DNA of 40,989 bases. It comes from Insolitispirillum peregrinum (GTDB lineage Bacteria; Pseudomonadota; Alphaproteobacteria; Rhodospirillales; Rhodospirillaceae). A program made the position numbers and the translations under genes. Of the stretch, positions 1-9,322 are shown piece after piece; the first letter of the stretch is position 1, and every line of letters starts with the position of its first letter. The DNA is taken from assembly GCF_042665255.1 (NCBI RefSeq), contig NZ_JBHTCD010000040.1, one strand, 5' to 3'. The notes under the pieces were generated by a model. The model saw only the letters and a list, made by a program, of their open reading frames with translations, was not told the DNA's origin and searched no databases.

Positions 1-1
1 C

Positions 2-133
2 AAGGCTTTTATTCAGGGCGGACGGAACAAGGTCAGGCACGCTCTCTTCATGCCTGCTCTCGTTGCCGTGCGTTTCAATCCTGACCTGAAGGCAAAGTAC
101 GAGCAGCTCATAAAAGCGGGAAAGCCTTGCTAA
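2..133 (+). pseudogene. IS110-family transposase, 3' fragment
   Basis: The open frame entering from the left edge encodes 43 residues and stops at TAA 131-133. It contains the segment GGRNKVRHALFMPAL followed by a run ending in KAGKPC, which matches the C-terminal Transposase_20 region of IS110/IS116-family transposases (DEDD-type enzymes with a Ser-containing C-terminal domain). In intact members this region is normally followed by about 30-40 more residues (a KVALTA..RKL helix). Here the frame stops directly after the KPC, so the gene looks truncated or mutated at its 3' end. The 5' part lies outside the window. The family call rests on motif memory; function is probably lost, which is inference. 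Confidence 0.62.
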
Positions 134-208
134 TCACGGATACTCTAGCCAAATTCTTAACCAAACGCCTGCACCATGACCGTGGTTTATCCAAGGGAGT
201 GCAATGGC

Positions 209-1162
209 ATGGATGACACACTGGAAACCCTGCAAGAGGACACACCCCTTCAGGAAATCGTGGTGAAAATGGGGGGCCATAACCAGCGATTCCATGGGAC
301 GTGGTATCGCGGATCAACGATCAATTACATCCCGACCAAGATGAATTTTGCCGAGGAAGATGCCGCCGAGCGGTATGTCCTGAAAGGCTGGCTGCCGCCT
401 GCGCCACTGATTGACAAAACGTCCGTGGTGACGGCATTTGGCAGTTGTTTTGCACAGAACATCTCCGACTGGCTGCTGCGCGAGGGCTATAACGTTCTGG
501 GCAAAAAGCTGAACCTGCAATCGCACATCATCCGGTTCGGGGATGGGATCGTAAACACTTTCTCGATCCGCGAGCAACTGGAATGGGCCTTTGAAAACAA
601 GAGCCTGGTCGATGGGCTGTGGTTCGGGGAACACAAGGAAGTTGTCACCCCGGATGACAGCGTCCGCCAGACGACCGCCGACCTGTTGCGGCAGACCTCG
701 ACCCTGATCATCACGCTTGGGCTGTCGGAAATCTGGTACGACAAACAATCAGGGCGGGCTTTCTGGCGGGCTATTCCGGCGTCGATGTTTGATGAGGAGC
801 ACCATGGATTCCGCCTGACGACGGTCGAGGAAAACCGCGAAAACCTGCTGGCAATCTGCGCGCTGGTCAAGAAACACGTACCGGATTGCAATGTGATTTT
901 CACCCTGTCGCCGATCCCGCTGATGGCAACCTTTCGCCCGGTCAGTTGCATCACGGCAAATTCGGTTTCCAAGGCGATTTTGCGGGTTGCCCTTGATGAA
1001 CTGATGCAGCGCAATATCGAGAACGTCTACTACTTCCCGTCCTATGAGCTGGTCAAGGAAGTCTTTGCCGATCCCTATCTGAAGGACAACCGGCACGTCA
1101 AGCCCGAACTGATCGAAATGATCATGAAGATTTTCGGGCGGAATTATTGTTCCGGGGAATAA
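209..1162 (+). CDS. GSCFA-family protein
   Basis: This 317-residue protein carries the name-giving GSCFA motif (residues about 78-82, in a FGSCFAQN context), then LSPIPL and a late NSVSKAILR segment with YFPSYEL. This is the conserved layout of the GSCFA domain (PF08885), a family related to SGNH/GDSL-type hydrolases and often found near polysaccharide or glycan genes; no reaction is established for it. I see no signal peptide or membrane segment, so it is probably cytoplasmic. An upstream in-frame ATG at 176 has no ribosome site, whereas AAGGGAG at 193-199 is well placed for the ATG at 209, so I chose 209. It stands alone, convergent with the PstS paralog. The substrate is unknown. Confidence 0.8.
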   Translation: MDDTLETLQEDTPLQEIVVKMGGHNQRFHGTWYRGSTINYIPTKMNFAEEDAAERYVLKGWLPPAPLIDKTSVVTAFGSCFAQNISDWLLREGYNVLGKKLNLQSHIIRFGDGIVNTFSIREQLEWAFENKSLVDGLWFGEHKEVVTPDDSVRQTTADLLRQTSTLIITLGLSEIWYDKQSGRAFWRAIPASMFDEEHHGFRLTTVEENRENLLAICALVKKHVPDCNVIFTLSPIPLMATFRPVSCITANSVSKAILRVALDELMQRNIENVYYFPSYELVKEVFADPYLKDNRHVKPELIEMIMKIFGRNYCSGE

Positions 1163-1168
1163 GGAACC

Positions 1169-1197
1169 GCGTGAAAACGATGTGCCGTTTTTCACGC
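1169..1197. terminator. Hairpin between convergent genes
   Basis: The arms GCGTGAAAA (1169-1177) and TTTTCACGC (1189-1197) form a 9-bp stem just after the GSCFA gene and before the 3' end of the convergent PstS-like gene. A second small stem, GGGGCC/GGCCCC, follows at about 1219-1235. There is no clear U-run, so a terminator role is only plausible. Confidence 0.4.
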
Positions 1198-1274
1198 AAC
1201 ACGGTGCCCGTTCAAAGGTCCGGGGCCAGAAAGGCCCCATACCTTGTTTACCACACAGGGCTTACCGCACAGGG

Positions 1275-2291
1275 TTACAGATTTTCAGCCGCTTTCTGGC
1301 TGTCCTGCCGCTGTTTGGCAGGCAAGGGAACCAGCCCGTCATCCTGCAAACGCCCACCGGGACCGATCATGTCTTCGCTCAGGTACAGGCGGATGAAATC
1401 GGCCAGACCGGGAACACGCGGCAGGTGGTCTTTCTTGACATAGACATACAGGTCGCGCATCAACGGATAGCTGTTGCTCATCAGGCTGACGGCTGATGGC
1501 TGAACACCCTCGATCGGGGCAGCTTTCAGGGTCGGGTCATCGCCGAGCGCATGGAAACCGATGACGGCAACGGCTTTGGGGTTGGCCGAGGTCCGGCGCA
1601 GCAGGGTGTCATCATTCTCGCCCGCATCAACATAAGCGCCATCTTCGCGCAGCTTCATGCACAGCGGGAGGCGGTCTGCCTCGGGCATGGACTGGATGCT
1701 GTCGTTGGCAAGGCAACTGGGTTCAATCACCATGCCGATCAGCGCATCCCGGGTCCCCGAGGTCGGCGGCGGTCCATAGACCAGAATCGGCAGGTCCGGC
1801 AGGATCGGATCGATTTCGTGCCAGGTGTGATAGGGGTTGGCCTGAATTTTTCCCTGCACGGGCAGGCGGGCTGCCAGAGCTTTCCACAGATGGTCGCGGG
1901 TGAGGTTGAACAGCGGCCCCTTTTCACGGGCATTGATGATCACCAGACCGCCCTGTCCGACCGGAAATTCCAGGACGGTGCCAACGTCATTGCGGGCACA
2001 GAGGTCCTTTTCGGCATCCGTCATCGGGCGCGAAGCGGTCACAATGTCGGGGGTGCTGTCGCCAATACCCTGACAGAACTGCTTGAACCCGCCACCGGTC
2101 CCGGTGGATTCCACCACCGGGGATGGATGTTGTTTCCGGATACCGAACTGTTCCGCCACTTCGGATGTAATGTTGAACATCGTCGACGAACCGACGATGC
2201 GGATTTCCTGCCGGGGTGCGGCCTCTGCTGCCGGACTGATGGACAGGCCGAACAGGGCGGCAATGGTGCACAGGGAACGAACTGATCTCAT
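1275..2291 (-). CDS. PstS-like phosphate-binding protein (solitary paralog)
   Basis: A 338-residue periplasmic binding protein of the PstS family. It has an N-terminal signal peptide (MRSVRSLCTIAALFGLSIS then an AEA/AP cleavage region), the phosphate-site opening IRIVGSSTMF, the E-S-T-G-T-G-G-G loop, and the GPPPTSGTRDA motif also present in the second PstS of this window (32822-33862). The two share layout throughout but are clearly diverged. The ATG at 2291 is preceded by AAAGGGG; an in-frame extension upstream to 2393 lacks a signal peptide start and was dropped. No permease or ATPase gene is adjacent, so it either feeds the distant PstCAB or acts as a separate phosphate or phosphate-analogue binder. 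I see no convincing Pho box upstream. Confidence 0.85.
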   Translation of the reverse strand: MRSVRSLCTIAALFGLSISPAAEAAPRQEIRIVGSSTMFNITSEVAEQFGIRKQHPSPVVESTGTGGGFKQFCQGIGDSTPDIVTASRPMTDAEKDLCARNDVGTVLEFPVGQGGLVIINAREKGPLFNLTRDHLWKALAARLPVQGKIQANPYHTWHEIDPILPDLPILVYGPPPTSGTRDALIGMVIEPSCLANDSIQSMPEADRLPLCMKLREDGAYVDAGENDDTLLRRTSANPKAVAVIGFHALGDDPTLKAAPIEGVQPSAVSLMSNSYPLMRDLYVYVKKDHLPRVPGLADFIRLYLSEDMIGPGGRLQDDGLVPLPAKQRQDSQKAAENL

Positions 2292-2461
2292 AACCGCAAG
2301 GCCCCTTTGTAACGGATCGTTTCTGTGCCATCGACCACAGCACGACAGAACGCCTTTTGCCGTCATTGATGATCGGCAGAAGGAAACGACCAAACCATAG
2401 GGGCGTTAATGGTCTTTTTTGATCATCTGCGCAAGGGAAAGGGGGGGATATCATAAAAAGT

Positions 2462-3706
2462 TCAATTATTGCCTGATGGGAGTGCTCCTGTTTTAACCGC
2501 CACAGCAGGCGGAACCCCGGCAATGGCACCAGCCTGATGCGCTCGCATGACCCACGGCTGAATGATGACAATCGGCTGCTTGATCGGGTGGATTTTGGCC
2601 AGATTGTGGATGCGTTCGATCAGGGCGACATTCAGGCGGGCTCCGGCTGCCAGAATCATGTGGCCGTTTTCCAGTTCCATGTTTTCGGCCAGCACCTGAT
2701 CGGCGGTCAGCCCACTGATTTTCACCTCTTCCCGTTCGATGTCGCTCAGTTCAGGGGTATTGTTCCAGCGTGACATGGCGTCGCGCACCTTGCGGAACAG
2801 GATCGGGTCATAGCGTTCCTTGTGGGCCTCCAGAGTCCTGAAGGTGGCCGCGGTTGGCTCCTTCTCTCCGCAGACGCGGGCAACATCCTTGATCAGGTAC
2901 AACAGGCGGGCATCGAGAGGCAGGGCATCCCCTTTCGGGGCATCAACCGGAAAGCCGCTGCCGTCATAGCCTCGATTTTGCAAGGCCACGATATTGGCAA
3001 CCACCGACAGGCGGGGGATGTTTCCAATCAGCTTGCGGGCGGCTTCGGGGGCGTGAACAACGATGCCTTCTTCAATGGGCGATAAAATGACTCCATCGGC
3101 CATTTTCTGGGTGATTTCGGTCGGAATGGTGACATGGCCGATGGCCGACAGCATGGTGGCCAGTTCCAGTTGCCAGCGGGAGGGCAGGTTCCATTCGGTG
3201 ATCAGGCGATGGACCCAGTCTCGCATGCGGGTGGCTTGCCCATAGGCTTCGGGGGCAACAAGCGAGAGGACATCCATCAACAGCTTGATGCTGCCAGAGA
3301 GGGTTTTTTCCAGAAGTTCCTTTTCGGCGGTCAGCAGGCGGTATTGCTCCAGTGCGGCGTCCAGCCCCTTGCACAAGGTTTCCGTGGTGCACGGTTTGTT
3401 GAAAAAGCGGAAGATGGCCCCTTCGTTGACCGCATCCATCGCGGTCTGCTGATCGGCATTGCCGGTCAGCATGATGCGGATGGTATTCGGACTGAGGTCG
3501 CGGATTTTGCGCAGAACCTGCACTCCGTCCATGCCGGGCATGCGCATGTCGCAGACCACGACGGCATAGGGGCCGTGGGTCTGGATGGCGAACAGGGCCT
3601 GCTGGCCACCTTCGGCGACATCAACCGGATAATGGCGACGGAGCTGGCGGTTCAGGGAGGCCAGCAGGTTGGCATCGTCGTCAACGAGAAGAATTTTACC
3701 TTTCAT
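2462..3706 (-). CDS. Response regulator with degenerate HD-GYP-like output domain
   Basis: A 414-residue protein. Residues 1-120 form a canonical receiver: DDD near residues 9-11, phospho-acceptor Asp53 in VVVCDMRMPGMDG, and the conserved Lys in FNKPC. The C-terminal half follows the HD-GYP (RpfG-type) pattern, but the key metal and catalytic residues are missing. The usual LLHDIGK is replaced by MLSAIGH, the HHE motif is absent, and GYP reads GFP within YDGSGFP. So it probably does not hydrolyse c-di-GMP, although the fold may still bind a ligand or partner. Its start codon overlaps the stop of the upstream REC-HDOD gene as ATGA (3703-3706), indicating translational coupling. It is the third gene of the kinase operon. 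An upstream in-frame extension to 3748 would run into that gene and was rejected. Confidence 0.85.
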   Translation of the reverse strand: MKGKILLVDDDANLLASLNRQLRRHYPVDVAEGGQQALFAIQTHGPYAVVVCDMRMPGMDGVQVLRKIRDLSPNTIRIMLTGNADQQTAMDAVNEGAIFRFFNKPCTTETLCKGLDAALEQYRLLTAEKELLEKTLSGSIKLLMDVLSLVAPEAYGQATRMRDWVHRLITEWNLPSRWQLELATMLSAIGHVTIPTEITQKMADGVILSPIEEGIVVHAPEAARKLIGNIPRLSVVANIVALQNRGYDGSGFPVDAPKGDALPLDARLLYLIKDVARVCGEKEPTAATFRTLEAHKERYDPILFRKVRDAMSRWNNTPELSDIEREEVKISGLTADQVLAENMELENGHMILAAGARLNVALIERIHNLAKIHPIKQPIVIIQPWVMRAHQAGAIAGVPPAVAVKTGALPSGNN

Positions 3707-4932
3707 GCCACACCTTCCATAAATGTCTGCTGGCTGCGAAGGCGCCACTTTGCCAGGCGGGGCGTAAGGGCGAGGGAGTCGAGATAGGCTTCATTCAGAT
3801 ATGGTTCGGGCGGCAGGTCGGCCCGTGCCGGGGCAAACAGGGGGAATTCAGGAGCAAGACCGACAGCAATATGCAGGCAGGTCAGAATATTGATGGCCGG
3901 GGCCGGACAGCGATCCGGGTGGTTCTGATACATCACGGCTTCGAGGATGGGCTTGTTAAAACCCCACAGGCCCAGCAGATAGGCTCCCAGTTCGGTATAC
4001 GAGGCACCGAGATTGTTTTGTTCGGCCTGTTCCAGGGTCTGGCCGTTTTTGATGTGGGCTTGCACCTGAAGGACGCGGTGCGGCATCTGATCGACCAGCA
4101 ACAGGGTTCCAATATGGGACAACATACCAGCGGAAAAGGCCATGGTGCAGGCCTGGGGGTCCAGAGACAGGTCCTGCGCGATGCTGTGGGCCATCATCCC
4201 CAGATGCAGGCTGAAATGGTTGATGGTATCGAGCAGGGACGCTGTTGCCGATGACCCGCTGAACTGGCGGAACAGCCCGGCAGACAGCAACAGGGCGCGC
4301 ACGGTTTCCAGTCCCAGCAGGCGGACGGCCTGCAAGGGGCTGGCAACGGCGCTGTGGGTGGAGAAAAAAGCCGAGTTGGTCATTTTCATCAACTCGGCGG
4401 TCATGGCGACGTCGCGCCCGATCACTTCGGCCACGGTGGCAGCCGAAGCGGTGGGCGAGTCAATGGCCCGCAGCAGCTCGGAAAAGATGGCCGGGGGGGT
4501 TGGAAGGTTGCGCAACGAAGTGACCAGATGGCGCAATCCTTCGTTCTGCAGGCTGCGCCGCAGGGCCAGCGCCCGGTCAAGGATGGCAATCAGGCTGCGG
4601 GGGTCACAGGGCTTGGCCATGTACTGATGGGCCGGTGCCACGGTGCGCAGGATGCTGTTGTCTTCGGCATAGCCCGACAGAATGATGCGGATGGTCGATG
4701 GCGAGCGTTTTTCAATCAGTGACAGCAGGTCGGCACCATCCAGATCCGGCATCCGCATGTCGGACACCACCATGTCATAGCGTGCCTGATCCAGCGCCGC
4801 CAGCGCGTCGGCGCTGCCGGTGGCAAAGTGCATCTCCCATTGATCCCGCTGGCTGTACAGCATGCGCTTCAGGCCTTGCAGGATGTTGCGGTCATCATCG
4901 ACGAAAAGGATGCGGGGGGTAGGTGTGCTCAT
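3703..4932 (-). CDS. Response regulator with HDOD domain
   Basis: This 409-residue protein has an N-terminal receiver with Asp pocket VDDD (11-14), phospho-acceptor Asp58 in VVSDMRMPDLDG, and Lys in YMAKP. After it comes an HDOD domain from about residue 140 to 340, recognised by LPTPPAIFSELLRAI, the GRDVAMTAELMKMTNSAFF helix set and the VRLLGLETVRALLL segment. HDOD domains are HD-superfamily relatives without enzymatic activity that act as protein-interaction or signalling outputs. The ATG at 4930-4932 follows the kinase stop at 4935-4937 by two bases, with a GGAGGG ribosome site inside the kinase end. It is the second gene of the three-gene operon and a likely phosphorylation target of the adjacent kinase (inference from context). 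Confidence 0.9.
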   Translation of the reverse strand: MSTPTPRILFVDDDRNILQGLKRMLYSQRDQWEMHFATGSADALAALDQARYDMVVSDMRMPDLDGADLLSLIEKRSPSTIRIILSGYAEDNSILRTVAPAHQYMAKPCDPRSLIAILDRALALRRSLQNEGLRHLVTSLRNLPTPPAIFSELLRAIDSPTASAATVAEVIGRDVAMTAELMKMTNSAFFSTHSAVASPLQAVRLLGLETVRALLLSAGLFRQFSGSSATASLLDTINHFSLHLGMMAHSIAQDLSLDPQACTMAFSAGMLSHIGTLLLVDQMPHRVLQVQAHIKNGQTLEQAEQNNLGASYTELGAYLLGLWGFNKPILEAVMYQNHPDRCPAPAINILTCLHIAVGLAPEFPLFAPARADLPPEPYLNEAYLDSLALTPRLAKWRLRSQQTFMEGVA

Positions 4933-4934
4933 GA

Positions 4935-7900
4935 TCAGGCCCTCCCGGTGGCATCTGAAGGCTGTTCGGTCGGCGTGCTGATGTCTTCGTCATGGACAGG
5001 CAGGCAGATGATAAAGGTGGTGCCGCCGATCTCGTTGTCTTCGAAGCAGATTTTGCCATGGTGCTTGTTGGTGATGGCATCGCGGCTGATTGCCAGTCCC
5101 TGTCCGGTTCCCTTGCCAACATCCTTGGTGGTGAAAAACGGGTCAAATATCTTGTCCCTGATGGCTGCGGGAACGCCGCCGCCATTGTCGGCAATACGAA
5201 TTTCGATCCATTCTTCATCGGGCTGATTGTCATCACGCAGTAACCGGGTGGAAATACCGATTTTGCCTGCTGGTTGCCCGTCTTCACTGGGCAGGTGGCG
5301 GTCTTCGATGGCATGGCAGGCATTGACCACCAGATTCAGGAAGGCCTGGTTGATTTCACCGGGATGGCACAGAATGCTTGGCAGGCTGTCGGCATAGTCA
5401 GGGAGGATGGTGGCGACGTGCTTCCATTCATTCTGGCTGACCACCAGCGTGCTTTGCAGGGCCTTGTTGATGTCGGTGGCAATTTTGGTCGTCGTTCCGG
5501 GATGGGAAAATTCCTTCATGGATTTGACGATCCGGGTGACCTGGATCACGCCTTCCATCGACTGTTGAATGGCGGTGGGGATTTCTTCGGCAAGGTATTC
5601 CAGGTCGATGTCATCCACCTGTTTTTGCACGCTGTCGGCCAGTAGACGCAGGCGCTCAAAATCCTCGGGAGATTCTGACAAAGCCTGAAGCAGCCCGTTC
5701 TGGCCGTCATGCAGACGCTGCAATTCACCAAAGGAATCGGCAATGAACTGCAGATTGTCGCCGATATACTGGATCGGGGTATTGATCTCATGGGCGATAC
5801 CGGCGGCCAGTTGTCCGACGCTGGCAAAACGCGAGGCTTGCAGGGCTTCCTGCTGGGCCAGCTTCAGGGCCTGAATGTTGCGGAACGACAGGACGGCACC
5901 ATAGCCTTGATCGTCCCCTTCCGGCAGGGGGGCGCAGGCATAGCCCACTTGCAGGGTGCGGCCATCGGTGGTCGAAAACAGGGCATCGTCGTTGCGGATG
6001 ATCCGGTGATCGTGCAGAACCTGCTGAATGGGGCTGCTTTCAAACGGCACGGGGGCGTCATCTTCGATGACACTCAACAGGTCCTGGAAATGCGTATCGA
6101 ACAGTGACAGGTGGGTATCAGCCAGAATTTGTTGGCGGGCCGAGGTGTTGGCAAACAGGATGCGGCCTTCGGAATCAATCACCAGAACGCCTTCGACCAG
6201 TGTGTCGGTAATGCTGCGCAGGCGGTTTTCGCTGCCCCGCAAAGCCTGTTCGGTGCGTTCCCGCTCCTTGATCTCGGCGCGCAGTTTTTCTGTTCGTTCG
6301 GCCACCAGATGTTCAAGCTGGCGCTGATGGGTGGTGACGGCTTCTTCGTACAGTTTGCGCAAGGTGATATCGCGGAAAACCATCACCGCCCCGGCCACCC
6401 GGTTGTTGTCCAGCATCGGGGCAATCATGCATTCACTGGAAAAGCTGCTGCCATCAAGGCAATTGAGGGTTTGTGGCAGGTTGGCAACCCCCTGTTCGCC
6501 ATTCAGCGTGCTTTGCAGGGACATGGTCGCGGTGTCGGGGAACAGGACGTAGGCCGAGGACCCTTCCAGCATCATCTCTCCGGCTTTCAGAATCTGGCGG
6601 GCCGCCGGGTTGGCAAAGGTAATCCGTCCATCCAGCCCGATGCCGATAATGCCGTCCCCCGCCGAATTCAGCACCAGTTCGGTCTGGCGTTGCAGGGCCT
6701 GAAGCTGTGATTCGCGGGCCTTCAAGGCCGTAATGTCACTGCGCAGCCCGACGGTGCCGCCACCGGGCATGCGAAACTCGCGGCTGTGAATCCAGCGCCC
6801 ATCCGATGTGCGATGTGTCAGGCCCTCGGTGCTGGGATGGCGGTGGTCGTGCAGGCGTCGTTCCACAAAGGTCGCGGGCTGAGGGGTGCCATTTTCATCG
6901 GTGTAAATGCCTTTGGCGTAGGCGGCCCGCAAGATGCTTTCAAAGCTGGCACCGGGGGTCAGGGTATCAGAGACCTGCCTGAACATCTCGCGGTACGGGC
7001 GATTGCAGATCACCAGCCGGTCGTCCTTGTCATACAGGGCAAAGCCGTCGGTGATCACTTCCATTGCGGCGGCAAACTGGCGTTCCACCATGTTGGCCCG
7101 CTGCTCGATTTCGGCTTCGTGGGTGATATCCCGCCCTGTTCCGCGATAGCCGCGAAATTGCCCGTGCGGGCCGAAATAGGGCACGCCATTGATCCGGATG
7201 GTCCGATGGCTGTCACCAAAGGAAAATTCGTAAACCAGATCACGGAACGGTTTGTGCTGATGCAGGTCGGCGGCCAGTCTCAGGCCCTGTTTGCTGTCGA
7301 TGCTGAGGCCGGTGTTGTACCAGCCCTTGCCAATCAGCGTTTCCGGATCGACGGCCAGAACCTCGCGGGTCTTTTTGGACAGAAAGCTGAAATGGTGCTC
7401 GGGGTCGGTTTCCCAGAACCAGTCCGAGGCTGATCCGGCCAGATCGCGTAACCGGCCTTCGCTTTCGCGCAGGGCGTATTCATGCTGTTTGCGCTGGGTG
7501 ATGTCACGGATGATGGCGACATAGACCTGGCCGCTGCCGCCGGGTTTTTCACCGATCTTGATTTCGATCGGAAAGGTCTCGCCATTCAGGCGCTGGGCCC
7601 GCATTTCGTTCCCGGAGGAGGTCGAGCGGGGAGCAGGCAGGTCATCGCCATCGTCGTCCTGCTGGGGAGGATCAAGGTCTTTCGAGGAAACCAGCAGGCT
7701 GTCGATTGATTTGCCGATCAGCTCGGCGGCCTTGCAGGCAAAGGTTTGCAGGGCTGCACGATTGACCTGCTGGATCATGCCGTCCGGTGTCAGCAACAGA
7801 ACGGCATCGCCGATGGTGTCCAGCAGCAGGCTGGTTTCCACCTCGACGGCGTGCTGGCGGTCTTTCTGGATGCGGGCCAGATCGTCCCGCAGCTGGCCAA

Positions 7901-8042
7901 TCAGGCGTTCGTCAGAGCTATGCTGGCGTTCGAGTGTGTTGTACGTCTCGTTGATGTCACGAAACAGGCAGGTGAAATCAGTCTGACCGGCAGCGATCTG
8001 CAGGCTGATGGATGCCAGTTGCTGGCGCAGGATGGGATTCAT
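4935..8042 (-). CDS. Multi-PAS sensor histidine kinase
   Basis: A 1035-residue soluble kinase with no membrane segment. An N-terminal helical region is followed by about five PAS domains, each closed by a typical R-D-I-T linker (RDITQRK, RDITHEAE, RSDITALK, FRDITLRK, FRNIQALK). Then come an HisKA dimerisation helix with the phospho-acceptor His751 in AGIAHEINTPIQYI, and an HATPase with N-box NLVVNACHAI near 903, DNGGGVP near 956 and GKGTGQGLAIS near 976. This places it with the NtrB/PAS-type cytoplasmic kinases; the ligands of the PAS domains cannot be read from sequence. The start at 8042 is set by an excellent GGAGGAG site; an in-frame extension to 8105 lacks one. It heads the operon with the two response regulators, which are its likely partners. 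Confidence 0.92.
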   Translation of the reverse strand: MNPILRQQLASISLQIAAGQTDFTCLFRDINETYNTLERQHSSDERLIGQLRDDLARIQKDRQHAVEVETSLLLDTIGDAVLLLTPDGMIQQVNRAALQTFACKAAELIGKSIDSLLVSSKDLDPPQQDDDGDDLPAPRSTSSGNEMRAQRLNGETFPIEIKIGEKPGGSGQVYVAIIRDITQRKQHEYALRESEGRLRDLAGSASDWFWETDPEHHFSFLSKKTREVLAVDPETLIGKGWYNTGLSIDSKQGLRLAADLHQHKPFRDLVYEFSFGDSHRTIRINGVPYFGPHGQFRGYRGTGRDITHEAEIEQRANMVERQFAAAMEVITDGFALYDKDDRLVICNRPYREMFRQVSDTLTPGASFESILRAAYAKGIYTDENGTPQPATFVERRLHDHRHPSTEGLTHRTSDGRWIHSREFRMPGGGTVGLRSDITALKARESQLQALQRQTELVLNSAGDGIIGIGLDGRITFANPAARQILKAGEMMLEGSSAYVLFPDTATMSLQSTLNGEQGVANLPQTLNCLDGSSFSSECMIAPMLDNNRVAGAVMVFRDITLRKLYEEAVTTHQRQLEHLVAERTEKLRAEIKERERTEQALRGSENRLRSITDTLVEGVLVIDSEGRILFANTSARQQILADTHLSLFDTHFQDLLSVIEDDAPVPFESSPIQQVLHDHRIIRNDDALFSTTDGRTLQVGYACAPLPEGDDQGYGAVLSFRNIQALKLAQQEALQASRFASVGQLAAGIAHEINTPIQYIGDNLQFIADSFGELQRLHDGQNGLLQALSESPEDFERLRLLADSVQKQVDDIDLEYLAEEIPTAIQQSMEGVIQVTRIVKSMKEFSHPGTTTKIATDINKALQSTLVVSQNEWKHVATILPDYADSLPSILCHPGEINQAFLNLVVNACHAIEDRHLPSEDGQPAGKIGISTRLLRDDNQPDEEWIEIRIADNGGGVPAAIRDKIFDPFFTTKDVGKGTGQGLAISRDAITNKHHGKICFEDNEIGGTTFIICLPVHDEDISTPTEQPSDATGRA

Positions 8043-8119
8043 GCTGCTCCTCCGTCCACAGGCCGCTGCTCTGGGGAGGCAGGGCTTTGGGATGATGGAT
8101 AGCAAAAACCATGCCAGTG

Positions 8120-9130
8120 TTAGCCGCCGGTTACGCTCATGTGGCGAACCACCGCCGGGGCTGACACCGAACGGTCAATGATGAAATCATGGCCTTTCGG
8201 CTTGCGGGCGATGGCCCCCAGAATGGCATCCTGCACGGCGTGCGGCGCATCGGGATGCTGGCGGACGACCTCGCGCAGGTCCAGATGATCATCCTGCCCA
8301 AGACACATGTAAAGCTGACCGGTACACGTCAGACGGATACGGTTACAGCTTTCGCAGAAATTGTGCGACATCGGGGTGATGAAGCCGATCCGTCCCCCGG
8401 TCTCATGGCAGCGGACATAGCGCGCCGGGCCGCCGGTGTTCAGGTCGGGGATGTCGGTCAGGGTATGGCGCTGTTCAATCCGCTGGCGGACTTCGGCCAG
8501 CGACAGGTACTGATCAGCCCGATGGATGTCGATCTCTCCCATCGGCATGGTTTCGATCAGTGTCAGGTCAAAGCCTTCGGCGCCACACCAGGCAACCATC
8601 GGCAGCAGCTCGTCATCATTGACCCCGCGCAGGGCGACCATGTTGATTTTAACCTGCAATCCGGCTTTCTGGGCTGCCTTTAGCCCCTTCAGCACCTTGT
8701 CCAGGTCGCCCCAGCGGCTGATGGTGCGGAAACGGTCAGGGTTCAGGCTGTCGAGCGAGACATTGATCCGGCGGACGCCGCAGGCCCGCAGGGCGCTGGC
8801 ATGGCGGTCCAGCTGGGTGGCATTGGTGGTCAGGGTCAGTTCGCGCAACCCCGGCCCGCTGTGACCGGCGGGCACCAGCAATGACCCCAGCCGCTCCATC
8901 AGGTGCATGACGTTCTTGCGCACCAGCGGCTCGCCGCCGGTGATGCGGATTTTTTCGATCCCCAGATCAATAAAGCCGGTACAGACCTGCGCCAGCTCTT
9001 CCAGCGACAGCAGGTCGGCTTTCGGCAGAAAGGTCATGTCCTCGGACATGCAATAGACGCAACGCAAATCACAGCGATCCGTAACGGAAACGCGCAGATA
9101 GGTTACTCGGCGGCCAAAGGGGTCGATCAT
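8120..9130 (-). CDS. moaA: GTP 3',8-cyclase MoaA
   Basis: This radical-SAM enzyme converts GTP to 3',8-cyclo-GTP, the first step of molybdenum cofactor synthesis. In 336 residues it has the SAM-cluster motif C20-x3-C24-x2-C27 in SVTDRCDLRCVYC, the GGEP motif, and the second 4Fe-4S cluster in FCESCNRIRLTCTG. It ends in the diagnostic Gly-Gly tail (VTGG), which the enzyme needs for activity. The ATG at 9130 has AGGAG ten bases upstream, so it is preferred over an in-frame TTG at 9184. It is transcribed divergently from the Cache protein and is not in an operon with other moa genes here. MsrP, encoded 12 kb away, is a molybdoenzyme that would depend on this pathway. Confidence 0.97.
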   Translation of the reverse strand: MIDPFGRRVTYLRVSVTDRCDLRCVYCMSEDMTFLPKADLLSLEELAQVCTGFIDLGIEKIRITGGEPLVRKNVMHLMERLGSLLVPAGHSGPGLRELTLTTNATQLDRHASALRACGVRRINVSLDSLNPDRFRTISRWGDLDKVLKGLKAAQKAGLQVKINMVALRGVNDDELLPMVAWCGAEGFDLTLIETMPMGEIDIHRADQYLSLAEVRQRIEQRHTLTDIPDLNTGGPARYVRCHETGGRIGFITPMSHNFCESCNRIRLTCTGQLYMCLGQDDHLDLREVVRQHPDAPHAVQDAILGAIARKPKGHDFIIDRSVSAPAVVRHMSVTGG

Positions 9131-9322
9131 GCGAACGGTGCTCCTGTTTACTGTTAACCTAGGGAGCTTGTTGTCTGTCGTCAAATTGTCTTGTTGAGGC
9201 TGGGGGCAGACAGGCCGGCGTGATAAAGCCCCCGGTCATGCAACCAAAGTCCTACAGCGCGTCTTGCAGGGATATTCGACACTGCTGCTCTTTGTTGCAT
9301 AGCTGGAAAAGGGGCTGAAAAC

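Noticed and set aside
1147..1496. Two plus-strand frames of about 100 residues between and over the GSCFA and PstS-like genes
   Set aside because: They overlap the convergent PstS-like gene in antisense and include the hairpin region; no coding signal was seen.
2310..2345. Possible Pho box before the solitary PstS paralog
   Set aside because: On the minus strand CTGTCGT is followed at the right distance by TGGTCGA, which matches the half-site at only a few positions.
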